A stretch of DNA of 64,000 bases. Source: Hydrangea macrophylla (taxonomy: Eukaryota; Streptophyta; Magnoliopsida; Cornales; Hydrangeaceae). Location of the stretch: NCBI GenBank assembly GCA_033977485.1, contig CM066994.1:42619155-42683154 (forward strand). Direction: 5' to 3'. The notes under the pieces are model-generated. The model was not told the DNA's origin and made no database searches. It saw nothing but the letters and a program-made list of their open reading frames with translations. The position numbers were made by a program, and so were the translations under genes. Shown here in pieces: positions 1-9,439 of this stretch. Positions within the stretch are counted from its first letter, which is position 1; every line of letters begins with the position of its first letter.

Positions 1-582
1 GATATAGTGGGGATAAAAGATTTGTTGACTGGATTTGGGAGTCTTCATGGATTCAACATAGCAAATACAGGGCGTGGAATCTAAATCACAAATCCATGTG
101 GCATGGAGATCAAATACTTTTTCGCTTATGGGAAAAATGTCTTTAACATCCAATAATTCATACAACCAATAAGAAAACTACACACACGACCACATGAGCA
201 CTATTGCGTGCCATGCATGCAGTCCAACACTAGTATATACATATATGCAAATTTCATATGCATTGCAGGTGATTTGTACTTGAGGCCATGGTAATTCCAA
301 TTCCTGAAATAACAATCACGACAAGGAGCGATGAGGATGAGTGTTTGATGCAAGTGATGGCCTTTGGGATGTGATGTCAAATATTGCAATTATCTATTTG
401 TAGTATATGTATTGATGAAATATATTATTTGTTTACAGAAATAGAAAAGAAAAATGGGAAGACTGTAGGGATGGAGATAGAATAGAGAGTTATTTATGTA
501 TTTTTTGTGTTTTTGTGCAATGTAATAGTCCATTTGGATTATGATTATTATGAATAATGTTGATTGTGATAACTAGTTATCA

Positions 583-614
<32 letters not shown>

Positions 615-699
615 TTCTTAGAAATTTATTATGCTTGTAAATTAGATGTGGGTGTGAAATACAAATTAGGTGCAAATAAAAATTAGGGAGCGTACAAAT
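1..699. other. AT-rich DNA, no gene seen
   Basis: No supported coding sequence. It contains an (AT)n tract near 583-605 followed by a short (GT)n. It may be interior of the CACTA element whose right end lies at 1008, because no opposite CACTA terminus is seen between 1 and 699. Confidence 0.5.
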
Positions 700-1008
700 T
701 AATTATTTTTTTTAAAACTCAAGAGCAACTGGCACAGTTTTCAGCAGTGTCAAAAGTTTGCCAGATTAGTGTGCCAAAATTGTGCCATGTGTTGCGCACA
801 AAATTGGCCACGTGTTGCTGGATCAGTTTTAAACAATGCCAAAAAAGCGTGCCAGATTCATGAATCTAGCACCCTTTGACCAAAAAATGGCACGGTTGTA
901 AACCGTGCCAAACAATTTGGTTGCCCGATATTTGGCATGTTTAAAACGGTGCCTGATTGGATCTGGCAGTGTTTTAAACAATGCCAGTTTGCCGTTTTTG
1001 GTGTAGTG
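700..1008. mobile_element. CACTA element right terminus (partial)
   Basis: The segment ends in GGTGTAGTG at 1008, the reverse complement of CACTACACC, the En/Spm-type terminus. The 300 bp before it are full of short direct and inverted copies of a motif like GGCACGGTTTTAAACCGTGCC-type blocks (for example near 891-911, 936-956 and 964-984), as expected for CACTA subterminal repeats. The other end lies left of the window or is lost. The three bases after the terminus are GAA; the partner target duplication cannot be checked. Confidence 0.7.
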
Positions 1009-1880
1009 GAAAAACATCAGATTCAGGTTCCGGTGGCAAAACAAAAGGCTTATGTTTTCAAGTACCTATATAAGACAACCGTGCCACAAAGTCGACTGTT
1101 TCAAAGGTAATCATACACTACTAATTTTTATTCCCTTGCTCCTATAATCCAAGAAAATGCAAATGAGATTTACAAGCATGAGGTTTTATTGTTGAAAATT
1201 CTTCGAAAAAAAAAAAACCCCAACTTAATTCTAATTTCTCAATTCATTAAAGCTTGAGGACTATTACTCCCCATTATTTGCCAAACAGAGTCTTAAACAG
1301 ATGGTAAGAAAATTACTGTTACTTCTGAAGAAGCCTTTTTGAAAGTTGGTATTTATTTGGAAATCTGTGGTAGTCTGGGAGTATCAAGCAATGAGTAAAA
1401 AATTACCATCTTCTTGAGATGTTTTGCATGCTTTAGCAAATACTTACTACTTGTAATTCATAATCTCTTCCTGTAAGCTCTATCTCCACCACTTCAAGAT
1501 TATATATGCATCTCTCAGCTTTCCATCCATTTCTCTGATGACTTGAGGTCTCCAAACCCATTGACTTGGCCAACTGACTATGAAAATTGCTTTCGTTCAA
1601 AGAAACTAGAAAGAATGGTCATGCTCCTTTGGTTCAAAGGAAAACAAAAGATGAGTTATAGTCAAATTGCGCATACCAGTGGTCCGCCCTTGATTATTTG
1701 TCCATACAAATGTCACATTTGTCAAATATACGAATTTGTATACATTAACCAATCAAGTTTAAAACACTAAAGAATTGTATGTAAAAAGTAACTATTTCTT
1801 TTTCAACGTTTAACAATTTGAAGTGATCCCATATATGATTACTTCCTTTAAAATCGGTTACCAATGAGACACATTTTGAA
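1009..1880. other. AT-rich DNA, no gene seen
   Basis: No exon, repeat terminus or RNA gene could be supported here. The first exon expected for the downstream MATE gene was looked for and not found. Confidence 0.4.
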
Positions 1881-1884
1881 ATTA

Positions 1885-2080
1885 TAGTAAAGGTGCCGTT
1901 TGATAAAACATAAAATGGAAAACTTAAGTGAAAAAATTGAATAAAATTTGTAATTTTAAAACAATATTTCAAGCACTGAAATAGACTGCATTTAGAAATT
2001 TTTTTTGAAGCAAAACTTTACTTGAAATTTTCAGCAAAACTCTTAAGAGTAAGTTGTGCATTGTTTAATGCACTGAAAAA
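1885..2080. repeat. Decayed MITE, same family as 22708-22992
   Basis: It begins GTGCCGTTTGATAAA and shares with 22708-22992 the order of blocks GTTTGATAAAA, TTTGTAATTTTAAAA, TTTCAAGCACTGAAATA and a terminal CATTG. The right terminus is lost in an A-rich run. Resembles short non-autonomous elements that end in TTTGATAA; superfamily not certain. Confidence 0.5.
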
Positions 2081-3120
2081 AAAAAAAAGAAGAAAAAACA
2101 GAGTGTTACGAGACATAATTAAATTATTAAACGCACACCTAACTTCACACAACCGCTTTTCTATTCCAACTACTTTTCTGCCATTACCAACCAATTAAAC
2201 ACATAAACACCAGAGGACGAGAAGGTGAGAGAAAGTCTAACCTCTTTCATATCAAGATCATGGGCGAATGCTTCCATACATTCAATGATAAAAAATGTTA
2301 CAAAGGTTTCTTATTATTGTGGGTTCATTGGCCCACTGAATTTTAATTAGAGTATATTGAAATGGTTCCATCGTTATTGAAGATGGTCACACTACACATG
2401 CATTTGTAAACCATTTGAGATTCAAAATTTGTGAAACGTATCATTACTCTTTTTTCGATATTCAAGATGAAGATTTTCTTGTTTTTTCTTATCATATAAA
2501 AAAATTCATGATATCAAGATCAGTCAACTAGTAAATTATAGGAGTCAAAATGACTTCGAATGTAAATTACAAGGATGGAAAATGTAATTAACTCTTTCCT
2601 TTTTTTTTTTTTTTTTTTTTTTTGTGGTTTCCCCAAACTAACCTCGTACTAGGCTACTAGAGGCATGGTAGGGTTGCAAACATGGGCCATTTGGTCCAAG
2701 GCTTTGCTTGCCCATATGAATGGGCAAGCTTGTCCAAACTCAGAACAAAATGAGCTGGGTTTAGGCTAAAATTATTTACTGTGTGAGATATGGGCTCAAG
2801 TGGCCCAAATATAAAAGATTCACTTTGCTTCTTTAATATAGTTCCCCAGTGACAAAATGAAATATTGTTATTTTTAACTTAAAAGACTTTATTTCTAATC
2901 ATGGTATTATTGCTTAGAAGATTAAAAAATTAGGGAAAATTGGTGAAAAGGGTATTAAAAGGAGTTTTATTGGAATTAAAGACAATTTAAAATACACATT
3001 AGATAGAAGTCCTGCCAGAAAAAGACAAAAGAAACAAATTTAAAAAAGCCGCATTTACCCTCGCCACACGCGCCACATGCACATGATCACAGCCTGCACA
3101 AGCGCGCCTCACGCGCTTCA
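2081..3120. other. Intergenic or intronic DNA with poly-T run
   Basis: A long T run lies at about 2599-2623. The segment 2660-2820 is rich in GGCC/GGGC words (ATGGGCCATTTGG, GGGCAAGCTTG, GTGGCCC), reminiscent of plant repeat edges. No gene seen. Confidence 0.4.
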
Positions 3121-3351
3121 CGCCCATGGCTGCCTTCCCAAACTGCTTGTACCATGCAAGCATTGTACCATAGAAGTTTTAATTTCGAAAAAATGTTTTT
3201 AAACTTTAAACCTCCATAACTTTTGTTCTACAACTCCATTTTTTGTAAATTTTATACCGTTGGAATCGTGTCGACGATATCTACAAAACTAGTACCCATG
3301 TTGATATGTTTCGAGGAAAAAAAAATTCAAGTTTTTACATATATGAATAAT

Positions 3352-4815
3352 AAGTGAAATTTCACTTAATAAGATGAAATTTTTGAATATATAAAATGTT
3401 AAGTGAAATTTCACTTGACTGCATATGTCCCGCTCTTCACTGCATATTATGTTAAACTGCCTAACTTCGAATTTATGCGCACAATAGAACTTAGAAGTAC
3501 AGTTCCCTTACTTGAACAATGACTGGATGATCTCAATGTCCATAATAGCATTGTAAAAACTAAAAATTTTATCATCTCATAGTTCGAAAATGAGTGGTGC
3601 TTGTGAGTTGTGGCCCAGTTGACATTTTTAATACAAGAAATTGAGACATACTTTGTATTAACGACCGATATTTTACTGAGTCATACTTAATATATATATG
3701 TATATATATATAATCTTACTCAAGTCGATCTTATGTTTCTTCTTTCTTGTGATCATAGCATCTGATGGTCCAGTTCAAGTTTACTACATAAATAGTAAGT
3801 GAAAGTTCACTTAATATTTCAACCTTCTTAAATATTAAGTGATCACAGCATTTGATGGTCTAGTTCAAGTTTACTACATAGATAATTAGTGCATGACTAG
3901 TTCAACCTCCATAAATATTAAGTGAAATTTCACTTATTTTTTCATGTACTCAGTGAAATTCCACTTATTATTCATATATGTAAAAACTTGAATTTTTTTT
4001 TACACATATGACCAATTTCTTTACATATATAACAAGTTGACTACATAGATAATAAGTGCATGACTAGTTCAACCTCATAAATATTAAGTGAAATTTTACT
4101 TATTTTTTCATGTACTCAGTGAAATTCCACTTAATAAGTGAAATTCCACTTATTATTTCAACTTACCTTTCTCCATCACTATTTTTTGGAGCCCACATCT
4201 CTCTACTTCCTCTTTACTTTACCTATATGTATTCCCAGATTGTCTCTCTCTTTTTTTTTTTTTTTCTCTATCTCTCCTTTTCCGAATGAAATATCAAAAC
4301 AGATTTCAAACAAGAAAAATCCAGGCACTATCTTCTCTTTTGACATTTTAGAACTTTCTCCCTTTCTAAAGGAGCCCCATTTACTCTTCTCTTATGCTTT
4401 CAGTGCCATTTGATAAGATTCTTCGAGAGAATGGATGGAATGCATCATGAGGTCTCCACGTAAATTAAACTTCAGCCCACCTAAACATCGTGCCACAAGT
4501 TGATCATCAGTTTCATTCAAATCAAGGGGACTAAGAAGCTTGTAAACTTGCTCAGTATATTCTGCCACACACTGATCATTTCGTTGGTGGAGATGATGAA
4601 ATTTACTTTTAAAATCGCGTGGGGCCAAACTAAGCCCTAATCTATACTTAAAGCATTTACAACCTGCTCAATTTGCCCATTTTTAAACTAAGAAATTTCA
4701 CAATAGAGAAGATTTTAACTTCCATAAATATTAAGTGAAATTTCACTTAATATTTTCATGTACTCAGTGAAATTTCAAATTTCACTTAATAAGTAAAATT
4801 TCACTTATTATTCAT
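3352..4815. repeat. Dispersed array of a 16-bp perfect palindrome
   Basis: AAGTGAAATTTCACTT is its own reverse complement. Exact or near copies occur near 3353, 3400, 3800 (one mismatch), 3918, 3952, 4086, 4118, 4136, 4735, 4766 and 4792. Many are followed by AATAAG or ATTATT. Copies are irregularly spaced, so this is not a simple tandem repeat. Confidence 0.75.
4389..4640 (-). pseudogene. LTR-retrotransposon gag fragment
   Basis: An open frame on the - strand reads as the middle of a plant retrotransposon gag domain, with the pattern FHHLHQRNDQCVAEYTEQVY followed by LNETDDQLVARCLGGLK. This matches the familiar region where gag has a Q-rich word, VxEYTxxF and LNExxxQLVARxxxGL. Only about 80 residues survive; no zinc knuckle, protease or polymerase is nearby. 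It sits inside the inverted-repeat element at 3130-5020, so it is either a captured fragment or the remnant of a nested insertion. It would not make a working protein. Confidence 0.7.
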
Positions 4816-5020
4816 ATATGCAAAAACTTTATTTTTTTTTTGCTCAAAACATATCAACAATGGTACTAGTTTTGTAGGTCTCGTCGACACGATTCCAGCG
4901 GTATAAAATTTGCGAAAAATGGAGTTGTAGATAAAAAGTTATGGAGGTTTAAAATTTAAAAATATTTTTCGAAATTAGAAATAATATGGTACAAAGCTCA
5001 CACCATATGAGCGGCTTGGG

Positions 5021-5878
5021 AAACGAATTTGCGCGTGTTAGCGCAGTGGGGAGACAGTGTTCACGTGGGCGCGTCCGGTGACCTTTGACCTGGTGGGTTA
5101 GGGGACGTTTGGCTTGATTCTTTTAAGGGTAGTTTGGTCAGATGGAAAGAGTAAATGGACTTGAAAAGTGATGTTTTAATATTATGGATGTATGTTAAAA
5201 ATGGGCTTGGGCTTTTGTCCTAAGAGAGTTTATTGTTAATGAGCTGTCTTTTAATCCAACTACGCCCAACTTTAAGGACCTTAAGCCAAGCCTCCCAAAA
5301 AATTATTGTGATAATCAAGATTACATTGGCTTGTTTGGGCTTATTTGACTCTCCGTGCTGGCCCATTTCCTCAGTAGGCCCACTAAGCGCTATACTCTAA
5401 AATTACAACATGGTTGCTGGCCTATCGAGCAATGTCATACATAGGACGAGTATACATTGGTTATAATAGGGATACCACACTCTCTGTAATGTACAAATAG
5501 GTGTGGCAATTTTGCTGATGTGGGAGTAGTCTTTTCTAGAAATAAGGGGGGACGAATGTACAAATAAAGACTTTGGATTAATTTGGTATACCATGTCATT
5601 CCAATAAATGGGATAACCTATATTTTTTTCACTTAGGACACATGTTTCTCAAGAGCATAAGCACCTATTAGAGACTAGTGTTAGAGATTATATGATTGGT
5701 CCACCTCTAAAGCATGCACACATTACTAAATATTAATGTTTACCGTGATGCATGTATCTTTATAATAGTTGTTACACTACCGGTTACTCCAAAAGTGCAA
5801 GTGGTAAAAGGTAGATCAACTTGATTTTTGATACGAAATCTCGTTAATTAACTTAATGTAATGTTTGCGATTTTACAG
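5021..5878. other. Upstream intron or intergenic DNA of the MATE pseudogene
   Basis: No exon recognised. If the MATE gene kept its usual first exon, this would be part of intron 1. A good acceptor (TTTGCGATTTTACAG) ends at 5878. Confidence 0.5.
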
Positions 5879-6487
5879 TTGGGTATGGGAAGTGCGGTTG
5901 AAACCCTATGTGGCCAAGCATACGGAGCCCAAAAATACGACATGCTCGGCGTATATCTTCAAAGATCGACCATCCTTCTCACACTAACCGGCATCGTCAT
6001 CACTGTCATCTACGCGTTCTCAAGGCAACTCTTGTTACTACTCAGTGAATCTCCGGCGATCGCAGCGGCCGCTGCCATTTTCACCTACGGCCTCATATTC
6101 GCTTATGCTTTCAATTTCCCTATTCAAAAATTTCTACAATCACAAAGCATAGTGGCCCCAAGTGCATACATTTCAACAGCCACAGTTGCTGTTCACCTTT
6201 TACTAAGTTGGCTTGCTGTGTACAAGCTTGGGCTTGGGCTTTTGGGTGCTTCATTGGTTTTTAGCTTGTCTTGGTGGATAATTGTGGTAGGCCAGTTCAT
6301 TTAAATTGTGACTAGTGAAAAGTGTAAGCACACTTGTGGCGGCCTTTACCGGGCTTTGGGGCCTTTTTAAGTTATCACTTGCATCGGCGGTTATGCTCTG
6401 TTTGCAGGCTTGGTACTTTCAAATCCTTGTTCTGTTGGCTGGGCTTCTTGAAAATCCTACGATTGCTGTGGACTCTCTCTCCATTTG
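5879..6487 (+). pseudogene. MATE pseudogene exon 2
   Basis: The exon opens after TTTTACAG with [17 protein letters not shown], the signature following MATE helix 2, and continues with [30 protein letters not shown] and the helix [13 protein letters not shown]. After GLI the usual three residues before FAYAF are absent, which is a 9-bp in-frame loss. A TAA at 6302-6304 stands where the family normally has an aromatic residue before IVTS. Near 6330, after KHT, about 14 bp are missing relative to relatives, which shifts the frame. The reading then resumes as [36 protein letters not shown] and DSLSI up to the donor GTAAGG at 6488. Confidence 0.85.
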
Positions 6488-6519
6488 GTAAGGGAAAAAA
6501 AGACCTTTTTTTTTTTGGT

Positions 6520-6540
6520 GGGGGGGGGGGGGGGGGGGGG
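6520..6540 (+). repeat. 21-base uninterrupted G tract
   Basis: G runs from 6520 through 6540 and abuts the left end of the MITE. Such a tract could form a quadruplex or be a sequencing or assembly artefact. Confidence 0.85.
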
Positions 6541-6900
6541 TGCAAACTATACTTTACACCCATGTAGTTTGGTTGTGATGTCGCTTTGATCCATGTAGTT
6601 TTAATTTTGTCACTTTGGTCCTTACAGTTTCACTTTAGGTTCAATGTAGTCCATTCATGAAAATTTCTTACAATTTTTGACAGAAACAGGTCATATGATG
6701 CACACATGAAGTATTGTAAATTTACTTAAAGAAATTACACTTTATAACCTATGTTGAAACTAAATCTGTCAGAAATTGTAAGAAAATTTGATAAATAGAC
6801 TATATTGAACCTATGACTAAAATGACAAAATTGAAACTACACGGACCAAAATAAAATCACTCCCAATCTATAAGGGGTGCGAGATGTAATTTACCCTCCC
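6541..6900. mobile_element. MITE-like inverted repeat in MATE intron 2
   Basis: The left arm (about 6541-6690) and right arm (about 6760-6900) are diverged reverse complements. Shared mirrored blocks include CATGTAGTTT, AATTTTGTCACTTTGGTC, GGTTCAATGTAGTC, AATTTTCTTACAATTT and TGACAGA. No coding capacity. It belongs to the common plant repeats built from words like 'GTAAATTACACCC..GTAGTTT'. Confidence 0.65.
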
Positions 6901-7366
6901 TTTTTTGTTCACTTCAAAATATGTGTGTGTGTGGGGGGTGAATACAAATGGGCCGCCTAGCATCAGATTGCTCAGGTTGGGCTAGAAGGGCTTGTATGTA
7001 GACTCTAGCAGGCTCACAACGCCCATGCCCTAGTTTGGGGTGGACTATTGAGCATTGGGTCCGACCCGTCGGGGAACAAGTAGGTCATGTGACCGACACC
7101 AACAGATGGACTTCTCGTGCCAAACACGACTTTAGGTGGTTATTGTAGGCCAATGTTGCCAGGCTTTTGGTAGGCTTCAGGCCACAAAAGGTAGGTTAAG
7201 GCCCAACCCAACTTAGACCAAGCTCTTCGGGCTTGGGCCTAGAGATTTCGAGCTGCCGTGGGATCACTAATGTCATCTCTGGCCTAATATTGAATCTAAT
7301 GTCTCTGTGAGGTCGAATGTAATTTTTTTTTCCCACTAATTGTTGGTTGATGGGCTCTAATTGCAG

Positions 7367-7423
7367 TGTTTCTATATTGGGATGGGTGTTTATGATCTCA
7401 GTTGGGTTCAATGCTGCTGCAAG
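7367..7423 (+). pseudogene. MATE pseudogene exon 3
   Basis: A 57-bp exon between acceptor TTGCAG (7366) and donor GTCAGT (7424). Joined to exon 2 (ending ATT TG) it continues in frame as ICVSILGWVFMISVGFNAAA, the MATE helix that precedes SVRVSNELG in relatives, and it hands over in the correct phase to exon 4. It carries no lesion of its own. Confidence 0.85.
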
Positions 7424-7960
7424 GTCAGTCCTTTAATGGGTCAGCTAAATTTTCTCTATTCAACTAAATCAATCACACTCCAAAAAACACACTCCGTAGT
7501 TCGTACATATCAATTTTGTCTATGCAAAATATATAATGTTGTATATTCACACATGGAGGTTGCTATCCTACTTGTTGTATTGCGTTCAAATTTAAAATGG
7601 ACAAAAAAAAAAATTGCCACTTTGAAACGAGGACACAAATTAAAATCTTTACAATAAGGGCAATAAACTATATTACTTTAGGTTATTTGTAGAAGGGCAA
7701 TGTTATTCGCACTTCATCGTGCACTCTATGGATTGCATTGAGTGCATGGTATGATATGTTGTCAGAGTGGTATCATGGATTGCGTTTAGTTGATTTTTGG
7801 AGTGCTAATAGTATTCCCTTTGTAAAATTACTTTAATGTGAGCACTAGATTGAGGTGTCATCGCTTAAGTTTTGTCCATTTAAAAGTACATAATTTTACG
7901 ATATAGATGCAATAGGCGGGGGTGGTTTTTGAATGGGTTGGATCAGAATTGAGGTCGTAG
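7424..7960 (+). other. MATE intron 3, part before the Mutator-like element
   Basis: AT-rich sequence with no gene seen. The boundary with the Mutator-like element is not sharply defined. Confidence 0.4.
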
Positions 7961-8429
7961 AAAAATGGGTAAACTAATATTAAGCCCTATTAGGGCCATG
8001 TTGGTCATAATAGGCCCATCCAAAGAAAGTATCTAGTAATAAGTCCACTAATATGTATATGACCATAATACCCTGTTTCCAATCCCGCGCACAAACCAAA
8101 GCTTCCATTCCATACATGAATCAAAATCGCAGATATATCGCTACGTGAGCTAAAATCTCGCTCAATCTGCCACAAACGTTATCATTGAGCGATTTTTGGG
8201 GTATTTGAAATGAACACACTAAATGGATTAAAAATCATCAAGGATCGTCTTCATCGCTAAGATTTACGACTCGATTCTCGCCGTTGACTACAAAATCGCC
8301 GGTGCTGTTGAGAATAGGAAGAATGGGCAAAAAAAGGTAATCGTCTTCAGTGATTGATCTCCGAAACAAACTAGGGTTTGTAGTAAGTCGTATTCTTTTC
8401 CGATGCCAATATCTATGGTTATAATTCGG

Positions 8430-9439
8430 CGGAAATTTTGTAGAACCAATTTTGTTACTGAAATCACTTGTGTGTTCAGTGATAATTTTGACAATGAGCA
8501 AAGATTGCTTGTCAAACAATTTGTGTTTTTAGTGATTACTTTCGCCAGTGATTTTTTTGTGTATTTTCATTGTATCACACACATGCAAAAGTGATTTTGC
8601 TTTAAAAGAGTAAACATGCTTCAATTATTGACTCAGTGGTGATAATTTGTTCATTGGTTCGGATAAAAAAATAACTGTTTATGTTGAATTTGGGTAAAAT
8701 GCTAGAACATTACATGATAGACCTAAAAAACAATGCATGATGATTTTGGTAAAAATGTCCAATGTTGTTTTTTATTTTGTAACCCAGAACGGTCAATTTG
8801 AGTGACTAATTTAACACAAAACTACAACTTGGAAGGAACTTTAACCCCCCTCATTCAGTGTTTTTACATTGTAGCAAGGTTGTTACTGAACGAACTTGTG
8901 TCTTTAGTGATTAATTTGACAATGATCCAATATTGTTACTCAAACAACTTGTGTCTGTACTGGTTAATTTTGGGAATGAATTTTTATGTATGTTTTCGTT
9001 TGTATAACACACAAGCAAAACTGATTTTACAGTTAAATATTAAACTTGTTTGGAATATGGACTCAATAGTGCTAATTTGAGTGACTAATTTAACACAAAA
9101 CTACAATTTGGAAGGAACTTTAACCCCCCTCATTCAGTGTTTTTACATTGTAGAAAGGTTGTTACTGAACGAACTTGTGTCTTTAGTGATTAATTTGACA
9201 ATGATCCAATATTGTTACTCAAACAACTTGTGTCTATACTGGTTAATTTTGGGAATGAATTTTTATGTATGTTTTCGTTTGTACAACACATACTTGTTTG
9301 GAATATGGACTCATCAGTGCTAATTTGTTCACTGTTTCTGTTTAAAGAAATAAGCAACTGTGCTAATATGTTCACTGGCACAAAATTAATATTAAGAAGG
9401 ATCTTTAACCACCATCTTCTGTGTTTTGTTACATTGTAG
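8430..9439 (+). repeat. 279-bp tandem repeat upstream of the Ulp1-like gene
   Basis: Units starting near 8791 and 9070 are about 279 bp apart and almost identical (AATTTGAGTGACTAATTTAA, then CTTTAACCCCCCTCATTCAG, then TTTTTACATTGTAG). The second lacks about 38 bp near its end. Diverged copies lie before (from about 8430) and after (about 9330-9450). The last copy supplies the splice acceptor of the first Ulp1-gene exon seen. Confidence 0.8.

Larger units (their letters stand above)
3130..5020. mobile_element. Inverted-repeat (foldback-like) element with palindrome array
   Basis: About 3165-3420 and 4735-4990 are diverged reverse complements. Both arms carry, in mirrored order, TTGTACCATA, TAATTTCGAAAAA, CCTCCATAACTTTT, CAACTCCATTTTT, ACACGATT or its equivalent, ACAAAACTAGTACC, CATATGAATAATAAGTG and the palindrome AAGTGAAATTTCACTT. 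Weaker similarity extends outward to about 3130 and 5020. The roughly 1.3 kb between the arms holds more copies of the palindrome and a gag fragment. No transposase is seen and no clear target duplication could be picked, so the superfamily is unknown. Confidence 0.6.
6488..7366 (+). other. MATE intron 2, with MITE and G tract
   Basis: Contains T11 at 6506-6516, a 21-G run, an inverted-repeat MITE (see own entry) and a GGCC-rich repeat-like segment at 6940-7250. It ends in the acceptor CTAATTGCAG at 7366. Confidence 0.6.

Noticed and set aside
201..1044. Open frames of 60-70 codons on the - strand near the left edge
   Set aside because: No family resemblance, no splice context, and they overlap CACTA subterminal repeats.
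1009..5878. First exon of the MATE gene
   Set aside because: No segment resembling the N-terminal MATE helices was found on the + strand; it is either left of the window or deleted.
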